Assembly (NCBI GenBank): GCA_047971245.1
Contig: JBKDZN010000219.1
Location: 16,093-80,092, forward strand
Origin: CADEDH01 sp047971245
GTDB taxonomy: Bacteria > Actinomycetota > Acidimicrobiia > Acidimicrobiales > SZUA-35
Length of the DNA stretch: 64,000 bases
Direction of reading: 5' to 3'
The translations under genes and the position numbers were made by a program. Below, one piece after another: positions 51,744 to 60,363 of the stretch (position 1 is its first letter; each line of letters opens with the position of its first letter). A model generated the notes under the pieces. That model saw nothing but the letters and a program-made list of their open reading frames with translations, did not search any database and was not told the origin of the DNA.

Positions 51744-52883
51744 ATGGCTGAGGTGGTGGCGCTGACGATGGCGGGCGGGCCGGCCTTCGTGGACGCGGTG
51801 CGCCGGGTGTGGGACGCCGGCGACGCCTTCGCCCCGATCGACGACCGTCTCCCACCGGCGGAACGCGCCGCGGTCCTCGCCGCGGTGGGTCCGGTGGCCG
51901 TGATCGGCGACGACGGTGAACGCCGCCACCTCGACCCGGCGGACTACGGGCGCACCGCCCCGCCACCCCCGCTCGAGCCGGGCGACGCCGTGGTGGTGGT
52001 CACCAGCGGCACCAGCGGACATCCGAAGGCGGTGATCCACACCCACGAGGGCGTGGCGGCTTCGGCCCGGGCCGTCCATCGGGCCCTCGGCGTGGACGAG
52101 GCGGACGACCGCTGGTTGGCCTGCCTCCCCCTGGCTCACATCGGCGGCCTGGCCGTGGTCATGCGCTCACTGGTGACCGGGGTACCGGTGGAGGTCCATC
52201 CCCGGTTCGACGCCGTGGCCGCACTCGACGCGGCCCGCCGCGGTGCCACCCTGGTTTCCCTGGTCACCCGGGCCCTGACCCGGATCCCGGCGGAGGCGTT
52301 CCGGGCCGTGGTGATCGGCGGCGCCGCCCCACCTGCAGACCGCCCGGCCAATGTGATCGCCACCTACGGTTCCACCGAGACCGGGTCGGGCGTCGTCTAC
52401 GACCGGCGCCCCCTGGACGGCGTCGACCTCGACGTCACCCCCGATGGCGAGATCCGGGTCCGGGGCCCCATGCTGTTCCGGGCCTATCGCCACGACCCGG
52501 CTCCCTTCGACGCCGACGGCTGGTTCCGGACCGGCGACATGGGACGGTGGGGCGAGGACGGGCTCATCGAGGTGGACGGACGGGCCGGTGACGTGATCGT
52601 GACCGGCGGCGAGAAGGTGTGGCCCGCCCGGATCGAGACCTTCCTGGCCGAGCGGGCCGACATCGACGCCGCGGTGCTGATCGGCCGGCCCGACCCCGAG
52701 TGGGGCCACCGGGTGGTGGCGGTGGTGGTGCCCACCGACCCGGCCGCGCCCCCCACGCTGGCCGCGGTGCGGGACGCGGTGGCCGATCGGTTCGGTCGTT
52801 GGGCGGCCCCCAAGGAGCTGGAGGTTCGGGCCGAGCTGCCTCGCACTGCCCTCGGCAAGATCCAGCGGCACCGGCTCGCCTGA
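51744..52883 (+). CDS. menE: o-Succinylbenzoate-CoA ligase
   Basis: A 379-residue adenylate-forming enzyme that activates o-succinylbenzoate with ATP and CoA. It has the ATP loop TSGTSGHPKAV near residue 88, TYGSTETGSG near 215, the GDMGRWGEDG hinge with the Asp, and the C-terminal catalytic Lys in GKIQRHRL. It is shorter than acetyl-CoA synthetases, as usual for MenE. With the other men genes here the assignment is strong. The ATG 51744 is set by TACGGT-N7. Confidence 0.92.
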   Translation: MAEVVALTMAGGPAFVDAVRRVWDAGDAFAPIDDRLPPAERAAVLAAVGPVAVIGDDGERRHLDPADYGRTAPPPPLEPGDAVVVVTSGTSGHPKAVIHTHEGVAASARAVHRALGVDEADDRWLACLPLAHIGGLAVVMRSLVTGVPVEVHPRFDAVAALDAARRGATLVSLVTRALTRIPAEAFRAVVIGGAAPPADRPANVIATYGSTETGSGVVYDRRPLDGVDLDVTPDGEIRVRGPMLFRAYRHDPAPFDADGWFRTGDMGRWGEDGLIEVDGRAGDVIVTGGEKVWPARIETFLAERADIDAAVLIGRPDPEWGHRVVAVVVPTDPAAPPTLAAVRDAVADRFGRWAAPKELEVRAELPRTALGKIQRHRLA

Positions 52884-52946
52884 CCTCGGTCGCGGACCCA
52901 CCCCCCGACCTGATCCGGTCCCGGATCGACGGCCGGGGGCGGCGGT

Positions 52947-53768
52947 TCAGCGAGCGGCCAGGGCCTGGCGGGCGGACGCCTCGTCGTCGGGGTTGGTGAT
53001 ACCGATCCACTTCTCCGATGACGGGACCACCGCCACCTGGAGACGACCCTGGTCGACGAGTTCACCGACCACGGTGGGCAGCAGGCTCTCGGCCTTGGGT
53101 TCCTCGGCCTTGGCGGCGTAGAACGCCTCCCAGGCGGCCATGAAGTCGTCCATCACCGAGGGGTGGAAGGCCCAGAAGTTCATCGACACCGGGGTCGAGG
53201 CCGGTACCGCCCGGTCACCGGCCATCACCTCACCGTCGGGGGTCTGCCGGCAACCGTCGGTCTCGACGATGCCGGTGAGGACCCCGTCGGCGACCTCGGT
53301 GACCGCCCGGGTCACCGAACCCTCGGCGGGCACGGTGTTCCCCAGCTCGAAGGCGATGTTGGCCGCCTGCCCTGGGGCCAGACCGGCCAGGGCCTCGGCG
53401 GCGAGGGTGAACGAGGTCGGGCCGTAGTAGTCGTCGGCGTTGATGACCGCGAACGGGCCGTCGATCTCGTCGCGGGCGCTGAGCACGGCGTGCAGGGTGC
53501 CCCATGGCTTCTCCCGGGAGGGGCCGAACCCGTCCTGGAGGGCGTAGCGGATGCCGTCGCCTCCGTGGCGGGGTTCGATGTGCGCCTTCACGTCATCGGC
53601 GATGTCGCTGCGGACGATCAGCACTACGTCACCGAAGCCCGCCTTGCGGGCGTCCATGATCGAGAAGTCGATGATCGCCTCCCCGTCGGGGCCCACTCGG
53701 GCCAGTTGCTTGACGCCTCCGAAGCGGCTGCCGAGACCGGCGGCCATGATGACCAAGGTTGGTTCCAC
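52947..53768 (-). CDS. Nucleotidyltransferase (NTP_transferase family)
   Basis: A 273-residue sugar-nucleotide-type transferase beginning VIMAAGLGSRFGGVKQL, the nucleotide-binding signature. INADDYYG near residue 112 supplies the metal-binding Asp. The end, SSEKWIGITNPDDE, resembles bacterial proteins of unknown substrate rather than classic GlmU or RmlA. It lies last in a same-strand run with EamA, ProA-like and Pcm genes. GTG 53768 is used. Confidence 0.85.
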   Translation of the reverse strand: MEPTLVIMAAGLGSRFGGVKQLARVGPDGEAIIDFSIMDARKAGFGDVVLIVRSDIADDVKAHIEPRHGGDGIRYALQDGFGPSREKPWGTLHAVLSARDEIDGPFAVINADDYYGPTSFTLAAEALAGLAPGQAANIAFELGNTVPAEGSVTRAVTEVADGVLTGIVETDGCRQTPDGEVMAGDRAVPASTPVSMNFWAFHPSVMDDFMAAWEAFYAAKAEEPKAESLLPTVVGELVDQGRLQVAVVPSSEKWIGITNPDDEASARQALAAR

Positions 53769-53798
53769 CTTGCCCAGGGTGGCGGGTTCGACCCCCGG

Positions 53799-54674
53799 TT
53801 ACCAACCGGTCGAAGCACCTGATCGGGTTGCCCCGATACTCGCCGTGACCACGGCCCCGGTGGCCAACCATTGGATCGGTCCCAACAGCTCGCCCAGGAT
53901 CACCATGGCGACCAGGGTGGCCACCGCCGGTTCGAGGCTCATCAGGACCGAGAACACCGACTGGGGTATCCGCTGGAGGGCGGACAGCTCCAGGCTGTAG
54001 GGGATCACCGAGCTCAACACCCCGACCGCCACCCCGAGCATCACCACCCGCGGCGACGCCAACGATCCCGTGTCGGCGGCGATGGCGAGCGGGGCCAGGA
54101 CCGCCGCGGCCAGGGCGCTGGCCACGGCCAGGCCGTCGCCGCCGCGCCACTGCCGACCCAGCCGGGGACCGAGCAGGATGTAGCCGGCCCACCCACAGGC
54201 GGCGAGCAGGGCGAAGGCGACCCCGGCCGGGGTGACGGCGCCGGGGTCGAAACCGAGGGCGGCCACCCCGACCGCGGCCAGGGCGGCCCACAGGAGATCG
54301 CGACGGCGGCGGGACATCACCACCGTCACCGCGAGCGGGCCGAGGAACTCGATCGTGACGGCGGTGCCGAGCGGTATCCGGGCCAGGGACTGGTAGATCG
54401 ACCAGTTCATCAGTCCCAACCCCACGGCGAAGCCCGCCACCACCCGCCAGTCGTGCCGGGATCGGCCCCGGAGGCGGGGGCGGACGGCGAGGCCGACGAG
54501 GACCGCGGTGGTGGCCAACCGCAGCCACACGACCGTGGTGGGGGAGGCACTGGTCGGTGAGGTGGGGGCGAACAGGCCCTTGGCCACTGCGGCGCCGACC
54601 TGGACCGAGACGATGCCGCCGACCACCAGCCACAGGGGGGAGACCCTGTCGAACCGGTGGCCGACGGTGGTCAC
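53799..54674 (-). CDS. EamA/RhaT-family DMT transporter
   Basis: A 291-residue protein with ten transmembrane segments, in two repeats of five, typical of EamA exporters. The repeats share GTAVTIEFLGPL and SLEPAVATLVAMVILGE. It resembles the RhtA-type amino acid exporters. The GTG at 54674 overlaps the stop of the ProA-like gene (GTGA), so the two are translationally coupled; export of a proline-related or other amino acid is an idea only. Confidence 0.85.
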   Translation of the reverse strand: MTTVGHRFDRVSPLWLVVGGIVSVQVGAAVAKGLFAPTSPTSASPTTVVWLRLATTAVLVGLAVRPRLRGRSRHDWRVVAGFAVGLGLMNWSIYQSLARIPLGTAVTIEFLGPLAVTVVMSRRRRDLLWAALAAVGVAALGFDPGAVTPAGVAFALLAACGWAGYILLGPRLGRQWRGGDGLAVASALAAAVLAPLAIAADTGSLASPRVVMLGVAVGVLSSVIPYSLELSALQRIPQSVFSVLMSLEPAVATLVAMVILGELLGPIQWLATGAVVTASIGATRSGASTGW

Positions 54675-56173
54675 CGGTGGAGTTGCTCGTTGTGTTGTCG
54701 GGCCCGGGCCCGGATGGTGTGGACACTGTCGCCCGACAGGACGGCCCCCCGGCCGAGCAGGCGTCCGTGCTGCCAGTTGGACAGTCCCAGTTCGGGACGA
54801 TCGAAGGCGAACTGGCCGTCCACCCAGCGGGTGAAGCCGTCGCCGACGAACGGGGCGTCGAGCCGGGCCCACGCCCGATCCTGCTCGGCCTCGTCATCGG
54901 TGATCACGCTCACCGCGAACCGCGGCGACCACCGGTTGAACCGGTCAACGGCGTCGTCGAGGCTGTCGACCAGGGTGAGGGTGATCTCGGGGGAGTCCTC
55001 CCATTCCCACTCGTGGCCGAGCCGGTCGTCGGCGATCGGCTCGGCCCGCGGTTCCAGCCGGGGCCCGCCGGCCCGGGCGATCTCCACCTCCTCACTCAGC
55101 CAGCCGTCGGGAAGGTGGGCGACGACATCGTCGGTGACATGGAGCTTGGGCTCGGCGCCCCGCTGCCGGGCGGCCTCGGTGAGGGCGTCGAGCACGATCG
55201 GGACCAGCTCACCGGCCCGGGACCGGAGCACGCAGCAGGTGTTGACGGTGTTGCACACCTTGCGGTCGAGCGAGGTCCGGATCACCGCGGCCAACCGGTC
55301 GGGGTGGCAGCCGGCCCCGGTGATGATCCAGGCACCGCCGGTCCCGTGCAGGCTCACCGGGGTGCCGACCCGGCGGGCGACGGCTCCGAGCTGCTCGACC
55401 GTCGGTCCGCTACCACGGGCGACGGCGAGCGCCAGGCGAGGATCGGAGAACATGGCCCACCCGGCGGCGTGGGCGGCACTGTCGACCAGGGAGGCGGTGC
55501 CCGGCGGCAGGCCGGCCTCGGCCAGGGCCGGGTCGAGCGCGTGCTCCACGATGGCCCGGGCCGTCCCAAGGGCGTCGGAGCCGATCCTGAACACCACCGT
55601 GTTCCCGGAGCGGACCACCCCGCAGGCATCGGCGAACACATTGGGGCGGCCCTCGAACACGAACCCGACCACGCCGAGCCCGGCCCGGCGCCGCTCGACC
55701 AGCCATCCGTCGTGGGTGGTGGTGTCGATCACGGCGTCCCGCCCCGAGGGGGCGTCCCGCCACAGGCGCAGACCAGCGATCATGTCGTGGCGCATCCGCT
55801 CGCCGAGCTCCAGGCGGGTGGTGGAACGGCGCCGCTCGGCGGCCCGGGCCACGTCATCCCGGTTGGCCCGGGCGATGGGGGCGAACCGATCGTCATCGGC
55901 CAGGTGCCGGGCGAACGCCTCGAAGAACCCGGCGATGGCGCCGTCGTCGACCGCGCCCAGCCGGTCGAAGGCGGCCCGGGCCCGCCCGACCGCCCCGGTT
56001 GCGATCGCCCATTCCCCGGCCGGGATGTGGAGCAGGTCACCCGCCGGTTCAACCACGACCAGGCGGTCGCCGGCCGTGAACCGTCGGGCCAGGGCCTCAT
56101 CGACCCTCACCAGCCGGTTGCCGCCGAACACGATCGCCTGGCCGGCTTCGAGCTTCTCCAGATCCTCGATCAC
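54671..56173 (-). CDS. ProA-like glutamate-5-semialdehyde dehydrogenase
   Basis: A 500-residue aldehyde-dehydrogenase-fold protein of the ProA branch, seen in FEGRPNVFADA near residue 173, RIGSDALG and the active Cys region KVCNTVNTCCV near 318. It carries an extra 80 residues at the N-terminus (MIEDLEKLEAGQAIVFGG onward), so it is longer than normal ProA (about 420). It may be a paralogue with another aldehyde substrate. CACACT lies 6 nt before the GTG start. It overlaps the EamA gene downstream. Confidence 0.75.
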   Translation of the reverse strand: MIEDLEKLEAGQAIVFGGNRLVRVDEALARRFTAGDRLVVVEPAGDLLHIPAGEWAIATGAVGRARAAFDRLGAVDDGAIAGFFEAFARHLADDDRFAPIARANRDDVARAAERRRSTTRLELGERMRHDMIAGLRLWRDAPSGRDAVIDTTTHDGWLVERRRAGLGVVGFVFEGRPNVFADACGVVRSGNTVVFRIGSDALGTARAIVEHALDPALAEAGLPPGTASLVDSAAHAAGWAMFSDPRLALAVARGSGPTVEQLGAVARRVGTPVSLHGTGGAWIITGAGCHPDRLAAVIRTSLDRKVCNTVNTCCVLRSRAGELVPIVLDALTEAARQRGAEPKLHVTDDVVAHLPDGWLSEEVEIARAGGPRLEPRAEPIADDRLGHEWEWEDSPEITLTLVDSLDDAVDRFNRWSPRFAVSVITDDEAEQDRAWARLDAPFVGDGFTRWVDGQFAFDRPELGLSNWQHGRLLGRGAVLSGDSVHTIRARARQHNEQLHR

Positions 56174-56206
56174 CGCCTCAGTGTGGCATGCGCCCGGCGG
56201 GATCGT

Positions 56207-56878
56207 TCAGCCACTGATCAGCGGGACGAACCGGACCGGACCGAGGGCGGTGCGCCCCACGGTGGCACCGTCACGTTCGAACCGCCACAGGCGCTGCACC
56301 TGACGGGCTCGCCCGAGGGGGATGACCAGCCGGCCCCCGTCGACCAGCTGGTCGAGGAGACCCGGGGGGACCCGGCGGGGTGCCGCGGTGACCACGATGG
56401 CGTCGTAGGGGGCGTCCGCCGGCCAGCCCGCGGTGCCATCCCCCACCACCACCTCGACATTGTCGTAGCCGTCGGCGGCCAACCGCCGAGCTGCGCCGGC
56501 GGCCAGGTCCGGGTCTCGTTCCACGGTGATGACCCGCCCGGCCAGGCAGCCGAGCACGGCCGCCCCGTAGCCCGATCCGGCGCCGATCTCGACGACGGTG
56601 TCCCCCGGCTGGAGCCGAGCCGCGGTGGCCATGATCGCCACCATGAACGGCTGGCTGATGGTCTGCCCGGAACCGATGGGCAGGGCCCGATCCACATAGG
56701 CGTCGTGGATCCGCTCCGCCGGCACGAAATGATGCCGGTCGATGGCCGCCCAGGCGGCCAGCACCCGGCCGTTCCGGATACCCCGAGCCGCGATCGTGCG
56801 GATCATCTCGGCCCGCCGGCGGACGAACACATCGGGCTCCGCCGCGTCATCGGGCGACCGGATCTCGTGCACCCCCAT
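56207..56878 (-). CDS. pcm: Protein-L-isoaspartate O-methyltransferase
   Basis: A 223-residue SAM-dependent repair enzyme for isoaspartyl residues. It has the family signature region PIGSGQTISQPFMVA near residue 62, motif I VVEIGAGSGYGAAVL near 85, and the post-motif regions VITVERD and VVGDGTAGW. It probably leads the same-strand group with the ProA-like, EamA and nucleotidyltransferase genes. Confidence 0.92.
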   Translation of the reverse strand: MGVHEIRSPDDAAEPDVFVRRRAEMIRTIAARGIRNGRVLAAWAAIDRHHFVPAERIHDAYVDRALPIGSGQTISQPFMVAIMATAARLQPGDTVVEIGAGSGYGAAVLGCLAGRVITVERDPDLAAGAARRLAADGYDNVEVVVGDGTAGWPADAPYDAIVVTAAPRRVPPGLLDQLVDGGRLVIPLGRARQVQRLWRFERDGATVGRTALGPVRFVPLISG

Positions 56879-57056
56879 GACCTCGTCGCCGCCAGCCTAG
56901 CCGACGCCACACCATCGGTCTCCCGAACGTCCCTCGGGGCGACCGGTGGAGCCGTGCCCAGGCCGTGACCTGCCCCGACGAGACCGGCGTTCACCTGACC
57001 CCGTGGTCAGCGCTCACCGGTCAGGCCGGTAACGTCGAACGGAAGGAACCCCTGGT

Positions 57057-57827
57057 GTGGGAAGATGTCACCGTGGATCGGCCAGCACTGAAGAAGACGC
57101 CCTGGGCCTCGACTGGGACGGTGAGCCCACCCGCCAGCGGGACCGGATCGACCGGTACCGACCGGTGGTGGACGAGCTGATCGCAGCCGACGCCGTCTAC
57201 CCGTGCTACTGCACCCGGAGCGAAATCCGGGAGGCCGCCATGGCGCCCAACTCGCCGGTGGCCGGCCACGCCTACCCCGGCACCTGCCGGGATCTGGACC
57301 GGGCCGGACGGGACCGCCGGGCCCGGACCGGGCGCACCCCGGCGTGGCGGCTCCGCTCGGACGGGACGGAGGTCCGGTTCACCGATCTGATCGCCGGGCC
57401 GACGCGCTTCACCATCGACGATTTCGTCGTAGCCCGCAACGACGGCACCCCGGCATACCACCTGGTCACGGTGATCGATGACGCGGATGACGGAACCACC
57501 CTGGTGGTGCGGGCCGATGACCTGCTCGAGTCGGCGGCCCGCCAACGGGCGCTGAGCCACCATCTCGGCCTGCCGGTACCGGACCACGCGCATGTCCCCC
57601 TGGTACTCGGCCCGGGCCGTCGACGCCTGGCCAAGCGGGACGGCGCCGTGACCCTGCCCGACCGGCTGGCCCGGGGTGAGCGTCCGGCCGACGTGCTCGG
57701 TTTCCTGGCCGCCAGCCTCGGCCAGTGGCCTCCCGACACCCCGGCCGACGCTGCCGAGGTGTTGGCCCGGTTCGACCCGACCCGCCTACCCCGCTCCCCC
57801 CTGGTACTCAAGCGCGGGATCACCTGA
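57057..57827 (+). pseudogene. gluQ: Glutamyl-Q tRNA(Asp) synthetase lacking its N-terminal part
   Basis: The 256-residue open frame matches GluQ-type synthetase from about ALGLDWDGE onward: a zinc site (PCYCTRSE and HAYPGTC), IDDFVVARNDG, AYHLVTVIDDADDG, RADDLLES and the KMSKS equivalent RLAKRDGAVTLP are all present. The first 60-70 residues, with the class I HIGH motif and the glutamate-binding start (xFAPSPTGxLHLGN), are absent. The frame upstream is closed by a TAA at 57030-57032, and no matching piece appears in other frames between 56879 and 57057. It is therefore probably an N-terminal deletion remnant, unless an assembly fault is involved. Confidence 0.75.
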
Positions 57828-57864
57828 ACGCTGGCGCCGGCCGGCCCGGGCGACGCGGCCGCGG

Positions 57865-59133
57865 TCAGAACAGGAGCTCGGAGACGGCGTGGATGACCAG
57901 GCCGGCCAGGCCCCCGACGACGGTGCCGTTGATCCGGATGAACTGGAGGTCACGGCCCACCTGAAGCTCGATGCGCTCCGAGGTCTCCTCGGTGTCCCAC
58001 CGTTGCACCGTGGTGGCGATCAGATCGGCCACCTCGGAGCGGAACTGTTCGGCCACATACGCGGTGGCATCGATGATCCAGTGGTCGACACGGGCCTGGA
58101 GGGCCGGGTCGGAACTGATCGCCCGCCCAGCGTCCACCAGGCCGGCCTCGAGCCGGGTCCGCAGCTCCGAATCGGGGTTCTCGGTCGCCTCGATCAGGCC
58201 CTGCTTGATCCGGCTCCACAAGGTGGCCGACCAGGCCCGGACCTCGGGGTGTGACAGGACCTCCTCGATCAGCGCCTCCCCCTTGGCCTGCATCTCCGGG
58301 CTGTCCCGCAGTTCCTGGGCCAGCCGGGCCGCCCGGGCATCCACGTCGAGCCGCATCGGGTGGTTCCGATCGGCGGCCAGATCGGACAGGAACGCCTGGA
58401 CCGCGGTGTAGATCTTGTCGAACACGACATCGTCGATCGGTTCGGGCACCCACCACGGCGACTCCTGGTTGAGCCGTTCACGGAAACCGGCTTGGTTCTC
58501 CTCGACGAACCGGCTGAGCCCCCGGAGGGTGCTCTCCAGCAGCACCTGATGGTGGTCACCGACGATGGCCGCGTCCACCACCTGGCCCATCAGCGGGGCC
58601 ACCGGTAGTTCCCGGATCCGTCGGGTCAGGGTCTGCTCGATACCGCTCTGGACGACGTCATCCTGCAGGACCTCGGTCACGCCCCGAACCACCGCCGCGC
58701 TCTGGGCCGAGACGGTGGCCGCGTTGGCCGGCACCGACAGCCACCCCCCGACCCGTCGGGCGAGATGGGCGGCCTCCAACCGTTCGGTGATGATCTCCGA
58801 CGTGAGGAAGTTGTCGCGCACGAAGCCACCGAGGGTGGCCCCGATCTGGTCCTTACGGGTCTGGATGATGGCGGTGTGGGGGATCGGCAGGCCGAGCGGG
58901 TGGCGGAACAGGGCCGTGACCGCGAACCAGTCGGCCAGGGCGCCGACCATGGCCGCTTCGGCGAAGGCCCGCACATAGCCGACCCAGCCGCCGTCGTCGT
59001 CGGCCGCGAAGGTGAGGGCGAACACGACTGCGGCCGCCACGAGCAGGCCGCCGGCGATCAGCTTCATCCGGCGCAGATCGGCCCGGCGGGTCCGGTCCAT
59101 CGGGACGTCGAGAGCAGGGGTGCGTTCCACCAC
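57865..59133 (-). CDS. DUF445 membrane protein
   Basis: A 422-residue protein with one or two transmembrane helices near each end and a long helical middle. The DUF445 signature is visible as AMVGALADWFAVTALFRHPLGLPIPHTAIIQ near residues 60-90 (read here in part as GALADWFAVTALF), and the C-terminus ends with INGTVVGGLAGLVIHA. Function unknown; found widely in actinobacteria. Start GTG 59133 (or ATG 59100). Confidence 0.88.
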   Translation of the reverse strand: MVERTPALDVPMDRTRRADLRRMKLIAGGLLVAAAVVFALTFAADDDGGWVGYVRAFAEAAMVGALADWFAVTALFRHPLGLPIPHTAIIQTRKDQIGATLGGFVRDNFLTSEIITERLEAAHLARRVGGWLSVPANAATVSAQSAAVVRGVTEVLQDDVVQSGIEQTLTRRIRELPVAPLMGQVVDAAIVGDHHQVLLESTLRGLSRFVEENQAGFRERLNQESPWWVPEPIDDVVFDKIYTAVQAFLSDLAADRNHPMRLDVDARAARLAQELRDSPEMQAKGEALIEEVLSHPEVRAWSATLWSRIKQGLIEATENPDSELRTRLEAGLVDAGRAISSDPALQARVDHWIIDATAYVAEQFRSEVADLIATTVQRWDTEETSERIELQVGRDLQFIRINGTVVGGLAGLVIHAVSELLF

Positions 59134-59200
59134 CGACCAGGATGCCGCGCCACGGCACCGGTTCGGCCCGACTCCCCCGGCCGATCGGGCGCCCGGGCTC

Positions 59201-59206
59201 TACGAT
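59201..59206 (+). promoter_or_regulatory. -10 element before the YbhN-like gene
   Basis: TACGAT is followed after 6 nt by ATC at 59213, in frame with the YbhN-like protein. This may mark the transcription start rather than the start codon. Confidence 0.35.
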
Positions 59207-59332
59207 CCAGACATCACCGAACCCGACCTGACCGAGACGGCCGCCGGCGCTGGTACCGACCGGCAGACCGGCGCGAGCGCCGATCGGCCTGCTCCACCGG
59301 CGCACCACCGCCACTGGTGGCAGTCCCCGCTG

Positions 59333-60325
59333 GTGCGGATCGTGGCCGGCCTGGTGGTGATGACGGCCGCATTTGTGTGGGGCCTACCGGCGTTCGCCTC
59401 CTACGCCGAGGTGGGCCAGGCCCTGTCGGACGTCGACACCCGGATGTGGCTCCTGCTCGCGGCCACCGGCGCAGCCAACCTGACCCTGCCGTCGGTGGCC
59501 CAGGCGGTGGCCGTGCCCGGCCTGCGCCTCCGTCACGCCGTACTGTCGGACTGGACCACCTCGGCGATCAGCAACCTCATCCCGGGAGGCGGGGCGATCG
59601 CCCTCGGGATCACCTGGACGATGTACCGGTCGTGGTCGGTTCCGCCGGCCGCGATCTCACGCGCCGTGGTGGTGACCGGCGTGTTCGACGTGCTCATCAA
59701 GCTGATCGCCCCGCTCGCCGGGGTCATCTGGCTGGCCACCGAGGGCCAGGTCGGGCCGGGCATGGTACAGGCCACCCTGATCGGTCTCGTCCTGTTCCTG
59801 GCCGCCGTCGCCGTCGCCGTGACGGTGCTGGCCGGACCGGGTCTGGCCCGGTGGCTCGGTCATCTGCTCGACCGGCTTCCCCTGATCGGGACCGGCTGGC
59901 CCGACCGCCTCTCGGTGCTGCGGTCCGAGACTATCGAGCTCCTGCACGAGCGGGGGATCCGCCTCACCGGCTGGACGGCGGCCGGCCATCTCAGCCTGTA
60001 CATCCTCCTGCTGGTCTGCGTCCGCGCCGTCGGGATCGACCGGGCGGGGATCACCGCCGCCGAGGTCTTCGCCGCGTTGGCCTTCGGCCGGCTCGTGGCC
60101 GTGATCCCGATCACCCCCGGCGGGCTCGGCGTCATGGAGGTGGGCCTGACCTCGGCCCTGGTCGCCGTGGGCACGGCGGACAAGTCCGCGGTGGTCGCCG
60201 CCGTGCTGGTGTTCCGGTCGATCACCTTCGCCGGCCCGATACCGCTGGGCCTGATCAGCTGGCTGATCTGGTCGGTGACCACCCGGCACCACCCGCAGCA
60301 CGCGCCGGACGCCGGCGAGCGGTGA
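59333..60325 (+). CDS. YbhN/UPF0104 (LPG synthase transmembrane domain) membrane protein
   Basis: A 330-residue protein from GTG 59333, with about eight transmembrane segments and the family end-motif ITPGGLGVMEVGLTSAL. Related proteins include the flippase half of lysylphosphatidylglycerol synthase (MprF). The frame is open further upstream to ATC 59213, which stands 6 nt after TACGAT and would add a 40-residue polar N-terminus; the start is thus uncertain. It faces DUF445 divergently. Confidence 0.82.
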   Translation: MRIVAGLVVMTAAFVWGLPAFASYAEVGQALSDVDTRMWLLLAATGAANLTLPSVAQAVAVPGLRLRHAVLSDWTTSAISNLIPGGGAIALGITWTMYRSWSVPPAAISRAVVVTGVFDVLIKLIAPLAGVIWLATEGQVGPGMVQATLIGLVLFLAAVAVAVTVLAGPGLARWLGHLLDRLPLIGTGWPDRLSVLRSETIELLHERGIRLTGWTAAGHLSLYILLLVCVRAVGIDRAGITAAEVFAALAFGRLVAVIPITPGGLGVMEVGLTSALVAVGTADKSAVVAAVLVFRSITFAGPIPLGLISWLIWSVTTRHHPQHAPDAGER

Positions 60326-60363
60326 GTGTGACGGCGGGCGGCCACCGCGACCATGCTGGGGCG

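Noticed and set aside
53775..53800. tRNA-like T-arm (GGCGGGTTCGACCCCCGG) on the plus strand
   Set aside because: Only four of five stem pairs form, no anticodon or D-arm can be drawn, and the sequence upstream is coding for the nucleotidyltransferase.
56879..57056. Frameshift that would restore the missing GluQ N-terminus
   Set aside because: No frame on either strand in this stretch shows the APSPTG or HLGN motif, so deletion rather than frameshift is indicated.
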